A stretch of DNA of 64,000 bases from Rutidosis leptorrhynchoides. Lineage: Eukaryota > Streptophyta > Magnoliopsida > Asterales > Asteraceae. Below are positions 1-11,400 of the stretch, piece by piece. A program made the translations under genes and the position numbers. The DNA lies in NCBI RefSeq assembly GCF_046630445.1, contig NC_092340.1, positions 20,128,001 to 20,192,000 on the forward strand, read 5' to 3'. How positions within the stretch are numbered: the first letter of the stretch is position 1; the number at the start of each line of letters is the position of its first letter. The notes under the pieces are model-generated. The model had not been told where the DNA came from, did no database searches, and saw nothing but the letters and a program-made list of their open reading frames with translations.

Positions 1-1521
1 AACTACCTCTTACAAAAATGACTTGTAACTTATATTTCCGACTATAAACCTATACTTTTTCTGTTTAGATTCATAAAATAGAGTTCAATATGAAACAATA
101 GCAATTTTATTCACTCAGAACGGATTTAAAACAAAGAAGTTATGGGTAAAACAAGATTGGATATTTTTTTATTGTTGTAGCTACGGGAAATATGGTAATA
201 ATTCTATACAAATCATATCCTAGCTAACTTATATTGTATTATACATGTATTCTAATATATTATGTAATCTTGTTATATCATAGACACGTATGCAAATGTT
301 TTAACATATCATATCGACCCATCTATATATATTATTTGGAACAACCATAGACACTCTATATGCAGTAATGTTGGAGTTAGCTATACAGGGTTGAGGTTGA
401 TTCAAAAAATATATATACTTTGAGTTGTGATCTAGCCTGAGACTTGTATACACTGGGTCGTGGATTGGGTCAAGATAATATATATCAATTTATTTTCTGT
501 ACATCTAACTATGGACAACTAGTTGTAGGTTACTAACGAGGACAGCTGACTTAATAAACTTAAAACATTAAAACGTATTAGAAATGTTGTAAATATATTT
601 TGAACATACTTTGATATATATGTACATATTTGTTATAGGTTCGTGAATCGATCAGTGGCCAAGTCTTACTTCCCGACGAAGTAAAAATCTGTGAAAGTGA
701 GTTATAGTCCCACTTTTAAAATCTAATATTTTTGGGATGAGAATACATGCAGCTTTATAAATGTTTTACAAAATAGACACAAGTACATGAAACTACTTTA
801 TATGGTTGAACGATCGAAGCCGAATATGCCCCTTTTACTTGGTAACCTAAGAATTAGTAAACCAGTCTACTAATTGACGCGAATCCTAAAGATAGATCTA
901 TTGAGCCCAACAAACCCCATCCGTTGTAGCGGATGCTTTAGTACTTCGAGTTTTTATATCATGTCCGATGGATGTCCCGTAATGATGGGGATATTCTTAT
1001 ATGCATCTTATTAATGTCGGTTACCAGGTGTTCACCGTATGAATGATTTTTATCTCTATGTATGGGATGTATTGAAATATGAAATCTTGTGGTCTATTAT
1101 TATGATTTGATAATATATAGGTTAAACCTATAACTCACCAACATTTTTATTGACGTTTAAAGCATGTTTATTCTCAGGTGATTATTAAGAGCTTCCGCTG
1201 TTGCATACGAAAATAAGGACAAGATTTGGAGTCCATGCTTGTATGATATTATGTAAAAACTGCATTCAAGAAACTTATTTTTGATGTAATATATTCTTAT
1301 TGTAAACCATTATGTAATGGTCGTGTGTAAACGGTATATTTTAGATTATCATTATTTGATAATCTACGTAATGCTTTTTAAACCTTTATCGATAAAATAA
1401 AGGTCATGGTTGTTTTAAAAATGAATGCAGTCTTTGAAAAACGTCTCATATAGAGGTCAAAACCTCGCGACGAAATAAATTAATATGGAACGTTTATAAT
1501 CAATATGAACGGGACATTTCA
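1..1521 (+). repeat. 3' part of a Tekay-type Ty3/gypsy LTR (solo LTR or 3' LTR)
   Basis: The sequence runs colinear with about the last 1.5 kb of the LTRs at 31605-35029 and 41626-45049 and ends in the same GGGACATTTCA terminus. What follows is not the TGGTATCCGAGC primer-binding site seen after a 5' LTR, so this is a solo LTR or the 3' LTR of an element lying left of the window. It is clearly diverged from the LTRs at 31-45 kb and so comes from a separate insertion. Confidence 0.85.
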
Positions 1522-3001
1522 GTATTCAAGCATGTAATTTAAATAGAGTCAAAGATAATTTTTCAACTGTTATTCTTTATTGATTAAATCACAAAGAATT
1601 ACAACTATCCTTGGCGGAATGATAGTTGGTTGATACAGATTTACCTAAGTATAGCTATGAGGGTAAACTTAAAGCTATTACACGTTTTGGACTCAAAATA
1701 AATAAACTCACACCACTAGTTGTTACAATAGTGGATACAACAATTTATAGTAGTCCTATTAACCGTGTAATGGTTCTATTGTCCACTGGTACATAGGATG
1801 TTTGTACTTGTGGGGACAACTGCATCAGAGAGCGTGCTCTCCTCTTTCCTCTTTGGTAGCTATTTGCAGGAACACCCCAATTTGGTTTGACACCACTATT
1901 CGTTTAAACAAATAGAATGTTGTGTTCCCTGGGCATTGACAAAGTATAGCACATGTCTGCACATGCGTTAAACTTCTGCATTCCCATGTGGTCTTGTAAG
2001 GTCACTTGTCAGCCGCCGACGCGTGTCCTTTCCTGTTCAACTTTGTCTTTGACTTCTATTGAATAGTACAATTGATGTAGACCACTCAGGAAATCACCAT
2101 GCTTGTAATAGAGCATGGCTATCTTGTGTTGTATGCTGCTTTCCAGGTTTACTGGTTCTTCTTATGATGAGTCACTTTATATTCTTGAATTGCTGAGTAC
2201 TCATCTTGTGCTGATTCGAAGAATACACTCTACCTTGTGCTGGTAGACTAGGCAGCATACTGAACACTTGACACAACAATATTTACTGTCTATACATAAA
2301 CAAACTTGTGCTGGCTGCACATAACATTTTAGTGCAAATAAATTACAATTTTGTCATAATTAAATCCTTAATTATTTTGGAGACTCAACACTAATGTTGT
2401 TGTTAGTTGTATTTTTGGTGATGCTAGCTCGTTTATACGTTTGTTTGCATGGTATTTGTAAGTGGATGCGTGTAGGTAAATTACATATGTATATGTATAA
2501 GTATTGCATTCACTAAGCATTAGCTTACCCTCTCGTTGTTTACATTTTTAGGTACGGAAGCGGATTTGGCAAGGGTATGCTCGGGATTTAGTTGATTTCC
2601 CCTTTTGATGCTTGCATGGATTACTTTTAGTTTCGACTTAGGATTAGGTAGTTTATCCCCAAACATCATGCTCGTAGTTGTGTTTGAAACTTAAACTCAT
2701 GTAGTCGAAAACTTGTATTTTGTACGAAAGTCGTAAAACGGTCGATGTGGACCCGGTGTCGTAAAACTTGTTTTATTATTGAAACGTGTTAGTTTTACAT
2801 ATTATAAAATGTTGTGAAAAGCATTTAGTCTAAAAGTGTCAGGAAGTGGGAGATCATTAAACAAAAATTGGATATTTTGAACAGCGGGCTGCCAGACCAT
2901 GTGCGCGCCGCGCACACAAGGGGCTGCACGCCGCGCACCTTACTGATTTAAAAAAAAAATTATTTCGCGTTTTCGGTTGGATAACGGGTTGGGTCGTTAC
3001 A
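1522..3001. other. Intergenic, probably an old retroelement remnant
   Basis: No coding frame is convincing. The right end resembles an LTR 3' end: a GC-rich stretch with repeated GCGCGCCGCGCAC-like words at about 2900-2940 and a terminus GGGTTGGGTCGTTACA at 3001. I could not find the partner LTR or the left end, so the class is unproven. Confidence 0.3.
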
Positions 3002-3239
3002 TTTTAGATTGTTAAGGACACCACTAAATTTAAATTTAACCGCAGAACTCCATTTATTTTTCAAATTTATAATTTTTCTTTTAAATTGTATAAGACACCA
3101 CTAAATTTATACTCGGACCCCATATATTTTTCGAATTTGTAGTATTTTGAATGTAACTATCACAAAAAAACATTAATTAGTAATGAAAAACAAATTCGGG
3201 ATCTCATTGAGTTATAATTTTGCAATCGCCACTGTTAAG
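3002..3239. repeat. Imperfect tandem duplication
   Basis: Two related units, each beginning with GACACCACTAAATTTA and continuing with an ATTTATTTTTCAAATTT-like stretch, lie side by side at about 3015-3145. No gene is seen here. Confidence 0.4.
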
Positions 3240-3252
3240 AAGTAATACTACG

Positions 3253-3558
3253 AAACCTTGTGTTGTAGCTCAAGTGATAGTGGTCTGACACTCTTTGTTA
3301 GAGGTCAGGAGTTTGACTCCCGGGGACTACAACAATGCACATAAGGTTATTCCCTGACTTTGAAATCCAACCAAGGTCTCCTTTAGCACATTGCGTTGCG
3401 GGGGCAGCGGGATGGGGTTTTACTGGTCATGCCCTCAGGTTGGTCGGGGTTTCCTCCAGGACAGCAGTTGGTGACGGGTTATGCAACTGCTGAAAATGAT
3501 CGCGTGGGTGATTTAGTCCCCTGGGTGATCACAAACTGTTGTAAAAAAAATAAAAAAT
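3253..3558 (+). mobile_element. tRNA-derived SINE
   Basis: A pol III A box-like motif (TAGCTCAAGTGATAGTGG, 3266-3283) and a B box-like motif (GAGTTTGACTCC, 3309-3320) are at the left end, and an A-rich tail (about 3541-3558) is at the right. The element is flanked by 13-bp direct repeats AAGTAATACTACG at 3240-3252 and 3559-3571. The uninterrupted equivalent of the target is present at 14945-14958 in the intact gene, which confirms the insertion. Confidence 0.85.
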
Positions 3559-3704
3559 AAGTAATACTACGGCTAACATGTGTGCCCATTCATGAGGTTT
3601 GTACATTCCATCTCTGCAGTATATGTTTCTTAACTTTGAAATGTCTTATGGTTTCCGTCTTAATAAAAGTACAAGGTAATAAAGACATTGTGGATACAGA
3701 TGTG

Positions 3705-4524
3705 CCGTCGAGTCCTGTGGTTCGGACCGAGCACATTCCTCGAAGAGATGGCAAGTTTGTGTTTGGAAATTTTGAAGTTGGGAGTTCTTCTCGGGTGAAT
3801 ACGGGTCCTCGTACGGGTGGCAAAAGCATTAGGTGTAGATCTACTGAATGTGCAGTCGCAAAAGGGATCGTTGTTTAAGTTTAGGGGATGATGGTGTGGT
3901 TTCGGAGAATAACAAAATGGATAATGGGGTTTGTGGTTCGGATCGTGTTCCTGATTTTCTGGAGGTGAATGGTGTTTCTGATGTTCATTCGGTTTGTAAC
4001 CTGTTGGTGGAGGATGATGGTTGTCCTCGGGTCGATTTGGGTCAAAAATGACAGGGACTGGAGATGGGTCGTGAGGCAGGTATGGGTTTTGGGAGTCTTG
4101 ATGGGACTGGGCCTGGTTTGTTGGGCCTAGATGAAGGTAAGACATCGGGTAATGCTACTAGTTTTTTTGAGGAGGTGGCGAAACATCTTGAATGATGCAT
4201 TACGGTGGAAGGTAAACTGCTTAATTCGAAGGTGCTTCCGAAACATATAGTGAGGAAGGGGTTTAAGGTTAAGAAAAGAAGTACTATGAAAGGTTAACGT
4301 TAAAGGCTTATGAAGTACTCCGTATCTGTTTCGATTATCTGTTAGTTTTTTGGTTTCGTAGTTCTTTGATGTTAGCATGTTAGGTTACTTGTAGTGATTG
4401 TTTAGTCTTGTGCGGGCCTCGTTGCCTAAGTTTGTATCTTTGTTGCGGGTTTTCATTTTTTTGATGAAGCTCGAGTTTTATAAAGTTAAAGTATTTTGTC
4501 AAAAAAAAAAACAAAAAAAAAAAA
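3705..4524 (+). mobile_element. 5'-truncated LINE-like insert with poly(A) tail
   Basis: The insert interrupts the PLAC8 pseudogene, ends in an A-rich tail (about 4501-4524) and may have a short target repeat ATGTG (3700-3704 and 4525-4529). The body has broken plus-strand frames with a Gly/Asp/Val-rich composition like the C-terminal part of plant LINE ORF1 proteins, followed by a T-rich 3' UTR. No reverse transcriptase region is present. It could instead be a retrocopy of another gene; the LINE label rests on composition and tail. Confidence 0.55.
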
Positions 4525-4986
4525 ATGTGTGAACAGTGCGTACTATTTGGTTGTTAACTTCAAACCAAGCATCTCTTTGAGTTTTTTTTTTTTTTTTTTT
4601 TTTTTGGAAGGGCCTGGTTTAACATACCTGTCATAACAAGAAAGAGTATTTATTGGATTTCTTATCCATCCTATCGCCAATTTTTTTAAGGATATCCAAT
4701 CAATTTTCTTGGAAAAGACTCGAGTGAGGCGGACTCGGAAGGCGTATCTTGTGCTTGAAGGTACGATTACTGTTAATTAATGTTATAAGCAATGGTAGAG
4801 AGTAGCTCACCGGGCTTCCAATGTGGAACCTTAGAAAGATGACAGATCAGATACTATACTGGTATTACTATGTACTATTTACCATTTAGCATCCGAGAAA
4901 CAAAAAAATTAGGTCTACTTTGATTTGGCTTCTAAAGTAAAACCTCCAAGTAAATATAGAAATATAAATTATCAAGATTGGTGTTA

Positions 4987-5361
4987 GACCACTTGTATCG
5001 GGATTAAGTAGCGGGGTCACTTGCCCATGTGGACACCAAGAAACGACTCCCTCCTCCCGTTTCCGTGTGTCACTTTAGACGTTTTTAGGCGTCAGTTAGA
5101 AAGTGACACCAAAAGAAACGTGTGTCACTTGTTTATTTTATTTTTTTATTAATTTAAAAATATTATTTTTATCCTCTTTTAATACTTAACGCAATTATAT
5201 TTTAACACATCATCACAATACTCCTAACTAACACAAAAAAGAAACATCACCACTATTCCACTCAAAAAAGAAACACGTCCTACTCATTCAAAAAGTGCAA
5301 AAAGGCAAGTGACACGAGCAAAAAAAAAAAAAAAAAAACGCCTTAATTAATACAAGTGGTC
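4987..5361. mobile_element. PIF/Harbinger (Tourist)-type MITE
   Basis: The element is 375 bp with perfect 12-bp terminal inverted repeats GACCACTTGTAT (4987-4998) and ATACAAGTGGTC (5350-5361). They are flanked by the target duplication TTA (4984-4986 and 5362-5364). A second inverted motif, GTCACTTGCC, lies inside each end. It has no coding capacity. The TTA target site is the hallmark of the PIF/Harbinger superfamily. Confidence 0.88.
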
Positions 5362-5364
5362 TTA

Positions 5365-5777
5365 TTAGCAATGATAGTACGTACATAGTAGCTCACCGTG
5401 CTTTTGATAACCGGTCCTTACATATAACATGTCTTCAAGTTAGTCCCATGTAAATGTTTGGCTTTATTTAAGGACCACAAGGCCTTACAAGTCTCGTGGT
5501 CGAACCTTTTGGGACTGATATGGGATGGGTAGTTGTGCACCTCTAGTGTTACATCATCAATATCAATCAAGTCATTCAACATAAGAAATAAAAAAATACC
5601 CAAATCCAAACAAAACATAACTATTATTAAGAAAGAAAAAAAAAAGAAACTACATCAAAATCAATCCCAAGTCAGAAATCAAAACCTAAACAAACCGTTG
5701 ACGTTTTTAAGGCAATAAATTAAAAGAAAGCATCATATGTAACGATCACACAAAACTGCGAGACATATTTCAAGTGC
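5365..5777. other. Intergenic, duplicated gene-flank sequence
   Basis: About 5365-5400 (TTAGCAATGATAG ... AGTAGCTCACCG) resembles both 4775-4810 and 13550-13595. It is therefore a third copy of the sequence flanking the PLAC8 gene. The rest is AT-rich without a supported gene. Confidence 0.45.
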
Positions 5778-6792
5778 TTAATACCATGTCCATTTTGGGA
5801 AACATGGTATCTCCCTTGTCTCTTTTATCTTGACATCTGGTCTCTGTATCATAAATTTGTGTTTCCCAACTGAAGTAATTTGTGGGCAATCCGTCATGTA
5901 AAACACGGATAATTTGCAGCAATTAACCAAAGCTTACTATCCTCTTATCACAAAGCTTCCTGGAGTAATTCACATGTAGTGTCACCAAATTTTGACAATG
6001 CAATCCAATCAAAACCCAACCAGGGAACCCGATTTTAGCACAACGTCCTAAGCTCAACTCTTGAAGAAAAGGACACCCTTTTGAAATTTTCATGATACAG
6101 TCATCCGTAACAAAGGATGCGCCGCAAAAGGAAAGGATTTTAAGATTTTTAGCAATGCCTGAACCAATTGACGCCAAACCAAGTTGATTCTGATTAAAGT
6201 TAATATGGTGATAAACTCTTAAATACTCGAGACCGTCTCCACTTAAAAATCAAGTCGGGTAAAGGAGACACAAATTTGCTTCTAAATAAGTCAAAGTTTC
6301 CGAAATACCTTGTTGGGATTCTACTCCAATAACATTATCACAACAGACTATTTTGAGTACTCGAAGTTGAGGACAATTTTGTTTAAGAAACGAAATTCCA
6401 GTGTTTGTTATGTGTAAACAACCCTTAAGATTCACGCTTTTCAAGGATTTATTATAAAATTTGGTTAAAGTTTCCAATCCGTTGTCCGTAATGGGACCAA
6501 AAGATAGATTAAGAACGGATATCGATGAAGGTGACTCATAATGCCTGAAACAATAAGGATATCTACCAAGCACAGATGAATCAAGGGGGTTGAAAGACTT
6601 ACGTAACTCTGTTGAACTTATACCATCCAAGCATTTACAACTTAAAATTGCTACATCATGAAAACGAATATCCGTTAGGCTAAAAGATCTTTGATCACAC
6701 AATTGGATTAGTTTTCGGTATATCAAGCACAAAACGTCATCAGGAAGTTGTGTAATACACAACCACTGTTTTCCCTCGTCACTTACATCCAT
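5778..6792 (-). pseudogene. F-box/LRR protein pseudogene, copy 1
   Basis: The frame starts at ATG 6792 with MDVSDEGKQW and an F-box core ITQLPDDVLCLIYRKL (residues about 13-28). Leucine-rich repeats of the cysteine-containing type follow (for example ITDNGLETLTKFYNKSLKSV and LKGCLHITNTGISFLKQNCP). It is broken by an in-frame TGA at 6250-6252 and, near 5926-5935, by a short insertion that shifts the frame. Past that shift a related frame runs to a TAA at 5778-5780 with CPQIT and RPDVKIKET-like words. Known members of this family are substrate receptors of SCF ubiquitin ligases. The paralogue at 21816-22735 has different lesions, so the two decayed independently. Confidence 0.8.
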
Positions 6793-7025
6793 TTATTTAT
6801 AACTCTCGATCAATACTATAAAATATTACTGTAGATCAAAAGGAATAAAGAAACAACAGTAAATCAACTATATTAAATTAGAGAATATAACATGAACTGT
6901 AAATATAATAAAAAAAATGTTAATCGATTACCTTACATATGGTCACGACTGAAAGCGCGGCAATCCAGGTCTCCTCTTCGCAGAAATTTGTCTCACAGTT
7001 GGGGTTTCGTAGAGTTTATTTATTT
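6793..7025 (-). other. 5' UTR exon and intron remnant of F-box/LRR copy 1
   Basis: Read on the minus strand, about 6925-6985 matches 21595-21650 upstream of copy 2, including a shared donor-like junction TAAG/GTAATCGAT. A 5' UTR intron is therefore inferred for the ancestral gene. Copy 2 has TTTACAG/ATAAATGG before its ATG; copy 1 has only TTATAAATAAATGG there, so the acceptor AG is missing. Confidence 0.5.
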
Positions 7026-7095
7026 AAGGATTAATTGATTGTCGGTATAAATCTAAAAGTAAGCATAAATTTCATACCTAGTCCATGGGCTATTT

Positions 7096-7550
7096 CACCA
7101 AGTTCATGATTTTGTGTTTCTAGATCACCCATATTTAACAACGATTTTGTGGAGCATCTAAATTTATCTTTACGTGTTTATAGGTCAACCATATTTGAAA
7201 GCGATTTTTTTATGCCATCGAAGTTCGTGTGTTGTTTCATACGTATTAAATCTAACTAAGATCTCTTTAGAAATATGTGAAAAATAACATAAATAACCAA
7301 GTTTTTCTTAATTAGCATTATTTATATAACGATTACTTGTTACAAATACACGAGTATTTGTTTTTTTTTTTTTTTCAAAGAGTTCTTAGTCGAATTTTGT
7401 ATATATGTGACAATCTACAAAACTTGGATGGCTTATAAAACCATTTTCGCATATGGGTGGCTTAAAGACACAAAAAGATAAACTTTGGTGACCTACAAAA
7501 TCGTTTTCAAATATTGGTGGCCTACAAACACAAAGCAATAAACTTTAGTG
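7096..7550. repeat. Degenerate inverted repeat (old MITE-like element)
   Basis: The left arm (about 7096-7215) and the right arm (about 7424-7550) are imperfect reverse complements. They share words such as CCATATTTGAAAGCGATTTT and AAATTTATCTTTACGTGT, and each arm contains two related units of about 55 bp. No target duplication is recognisable and the class is unknown. The copia element lies 100 bp to the right. Confidence 0.5.
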
Positions 7551-7658
7551 GCCTCTCGATATATGATCCCTTTTTAGTTCTCAAACTTATAAGACAAAAT
7601 TACGCGAACAATCCATGTGGTTTGCTCATATTTCAAGGAAAGTCGCTATACTATTTTC

Positions 7659-8415
7659 TGTTGGGTTTTGTTATTGGGTTTCCAAATATGAGTAAGTATT
7701 AACAAGCCCAAGCCCAACAAAATTAGGCCCATTGCTTGGTTGACTTGGTCAAGCATAGGAGGGCATCTTAAAACATCAAGTTGCAGCTGTTTTCATTATC
7801 AAGAGTGCAAGAGAGATCAAGAAAAAGAGTCAAAACCCCAATTCCCGTCTACAGTGACAGCAGGCCAGAAAACCTTCGATCCCCGGAGATCCGACCGTTG
7901 AATCTTCACAATTTTTGGACTGTGTCTTCCTGACATCAGTGCCAACATTTTCAACCGTTGAATTCGTCTAATAAGGTCTGTAGGTCGTGTTCTTGCTGCT
8001 GGAACAGAGAGCAGATTTTTGGGTGAGATAATTCCTCTTTTGTCTTTTTAGGTTGTTCATATACTTGTTGATTGTTGTAGTTCAAGAGTATGATGATGTT
8101 GTATACCTCTATATGATCTAGAGAAGACCTATTGTATTGTTCTCTTTGTTGATGATAGTGGAATTTAAGTGGCTTACGAGTCCCGTGGTTTTTACTCTCG
8201 ATTTTGAGAGGTTTTCCACGTAAAAATTCTCGTGTGTATTGTGTGTGCTCGATTATTGTTATTAGCTGATTTGGTACTAAATTGGGACTGATTTAGGTTG
8301 GTTTTGATATAGCTTGTTTGTTAGTTTCCTCACGGGTTCATACGGGTCGGGAAATGCTTGTCAAACGGGTTTGTTTCCGCTTTGTAGATTGCCCGTTGTG
8401 ATTATTTTCCCTTCA
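7659..8415 (+). repeat. Copia 5' LTR
   Basis: Direct repeat of 12441-13197 with TG...CA termini. It carries the promoter of the element; I could not place a TATA box with confidence. Confidence 0.95.
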
Positions 8416-8417
8416 AA

Positions 8418-8432
8418 TTGGTATCAAGAGCT
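8418..8432 (+). other. Copia primer-binding site
   Basis: TTGGTATCAAGAGCT, two bases after the LTR end, matches the complement of the 3' end of initiator Met tRNA (consensus TGGTATCAGAGC) with one base out of register. Confidence 0.8.
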
Positions 8433-8460
8433 AGGTTATTTGATTTGACTTGTGTGAAAG

Positions 8461-11400
8461 ATGGAAGCTAATACAAGTAAAATGATTAGTTTAAATGGTT
8501 CAAATTATCATGTTTGGAAAGGTAAAATGGAGGATCTTCTTTATGTGAAAGATTATTATTTGCCTGTTTTTACTGAGGATAAACCTGAAGAAAAATCTGA
8601 TGCTCAATGGAAAATTTTGCATAGACAAGTATGTGGGTATATTCGGCAGTGGGTTGATGATAATGTTGTGAATCATATTACTGGGGAGACTGATGCTAAA
8701 GCCTTATGGAAAAAGCTTGAGCAGTTATATGAACGAAAGACTGGGAATAACAAGTTGTTCTTAATTAAGCAGATGATGGCTTTGAAGTATCATGATGGGA
8801 CTCCTATTACAGATCACCTAAATGCATATCAGGGTATTATAAATCAGCTTGCAGGTATGGGTATCAAGTTTGAGGATGAGATTCAGGGTCTCTGGTTACT
8901 TGGTACATTACCGGACTCTTGGGAGACTTTTAGGACATCTTTGTCCAACTCTGCACCGAATGGTACTATCACCATGGAATTGGCTAAGGGTAGTATTTTG
9001 AATGAAGAGATGAGAAGAAAGTCACAAGGTTCCTCTTCACAGTCAGATATCTTGGTCACAGAAACGCGGGGGAGAAGTCATAGTAGAGGTCAGGGTAAAA
9101 GAGGCAATCATCGTAGCAGCTCACGCAAAGGTAAATTTGCTAATGTTGAGTGTTATAATTGTCATGAAAAGGGGCACACAAAGTGGTATTGTCCAAAGTT
9201 AAAGAACGAGAAGAAAAAAGCATATGACAAGAATAAACAAAAGAAAAGTGATGGAGGTGATGATGATAAGGTTGAAGTTAACGCTATCACAGATGAGTTC
9301 TTTGTTTGTATTGATTATGATATGATCAATCTTACTCATGATGACACGAGTTGGATTGTTGATAGTGGTGCTACATGTCATGTTGCAATTTGTAGAGATC
9401 ACTTCTCATCTTACACTCCAGGTGACTATGGATTTGATAGGATGGGTAATGCCGGGTTATCAAAGATTGTTGGTATTGGAGATGTTTGTTTGAAATTTGA
9501 CACGGGAATGGAGTTAGTTTTGCATAATGTAAAACATGTTCCGGATATGAGACTTAATGTTATTTCAACAGGCATTCTTGATGATGATGGTTATTATAAC
9601 AGTTTTGGTAATGGTATTTGGAAAGTAACTCTTGGTTCTATGATAGAGGGAAGAGGAAAGAAAGACTCCAGATTATACATCACGCGTCCGAAGATCATCC
9701 AGAACATTGTTAACGCAATGGACAATGTTGATTCTACTGAGTTGTGGCATAAAAGACTTGGCCACATGAGTGAAAAGGGGATGTCTATCTTGTTTAAGAA
9801 GAATGTGTTATCGGGTGTTAGTGATATTAATTTGAGTAAGTGTTCTCACTGTTTGGCAGGTAAACAGACCAGAGTTGCGTTTAAGAGTCATTCTCCTTTT
9901 CGAATGGAGAACATACTTGATCTAGTGCATTCAGATGTTTGTGGGCCTATGAAGACTAGGACACTTGGTGGATGTTTCTACTTTGTTACATTCATCGATG
10001 ATCATTCCAGGAAGGTGTGGGTTTATACCTTAAAGTCAAAGGATCAAGTATATGAGAAGTTTAAAGAATTTCATGCACTAGTTGAAAGGCAAACGGGGAA
10101 GAAACTCAAGTGTATTCGGACTGATAATGGCGGTGAATACATTGGCAGATTTGATGCTTACTGTAAGGAGAATGGTATTCGGCATCAAAAGACTCCACCA
10201 AAGACACCTCAGTTGAATGGCTTAGCAGAGAGGATGAACAGAACTTTGGTTGAGAGAGTTAGATGTTTGCTTTCACATGCAGGGTTGTCCGATTCCTTTT
10301 GGGGTGAGGCTTTAAATACGGCAGTTCATATTATTAATCTAACCCCTTGTGTTCCTTTGCGTTTTGATGTTCCTAACAGGGTTTGGAGCGGCAAAGATGT
10401 TTCTTACCGCCATTTACGAGTTTTTGGATGTAAAGCTTTTGTTCATGTTCCCAAAGATGAGAGGTCAAAGCTTGATATGAAGACTAAACCATGTGTATTC
10501 CTCGGCTATGGTGAAGATGATTTTGGGTACAGGTTATATGATCCAGTTCAGAAGAAACTCGTACGAAGCCGAGATGTTGTATTTACAGAAGATCAGATGT
10601 TAAAAGATGTTGATAAGGCAGATTCAGTTCCTCAACCTAGTGCTGATCTTGTTGATTTGGATCCAGTTACTCCACAACATGTTGGAGATGATGTTCATAA
10701 TGATGAACATGGTACTGATGATGATTATGCTCCGGAGCAGGTAGAGATTCCAGTACCAGATGTGCCCCCATTTGTCCCACTTAGGCGGTCTACCCGAGAC
10801 CGTCATCCTTCTGTTAGATATTCTGCTGATGAGTATGTATTAGTTACTGATGGGGGAGAGCCAGAATGTTATTCAGAAGCAATGAAAGATGAGCATAAGA
10901 AAGAGTGGGGTGAAGCTATGCAAGATGAGATGAATTCTTTGCATGAGAACAATACTTATGAGCTGGTGAAGTTACCTAAAGGCAAGAGAGCTTTGAGAAA
11001 CAAATGGGTATTCAAAGTGAAGACAGATGAGCTTACTTCACAACCAAGGTACAAAGCTAGGTTAGTCGTTAAAGGATTCAGCCAGAAAAGGGGTATTGAT
11101 TTTGATGAGATTTTCTCACCGGTTGTGAAGATGGGATCTATTCGAGTGGTTCTTGGGTTAGCTGCTAGTCTTGATCTTGAGGTTGAACAGATGGATGTCA
11201 AGACTGCTTTTCTTCACGGTGATTTGGATAAGGAAATCTACATGATGCAACCTGAAGGTTTTCAGGTTAAGGGTAAAGAAAATTATGTTTGTAGACTTCA
11301 GAAAAGTTTATATGGGTTGAAGCAAGCACCGAGACAGTGGTATAAGAAGTTTGAGTCGGTTATAGGAAAGCAAGGCTACCGAAAGACAACTTCAGATCAT

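Larger units (their letters stand above)
3233..4765 (-). pseudogene. Fragmented copy of the PLAC8/DUF2985 gene
   Basis: The pieces 3233-3252, 3572-3704 and 4525-4765 align in order with 14943-15370 of the intact gene on the minus strand. They include the GAP-like stretch AAGTACAAGGT and the segment encoding the first membrane span region. The copy is broken by a SINE (3253-3558), by a LINE-derived insert (3705-4524) and by a deletion of about 50 bp relative to 15207-15258. The sequence just right of it (about 4765-4880) matches the 3' flank of the intact gene (about 13540-13685). This is what a decayed tandem array of the gene would leave. It cannot make a protein. Confidence 0.8.
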
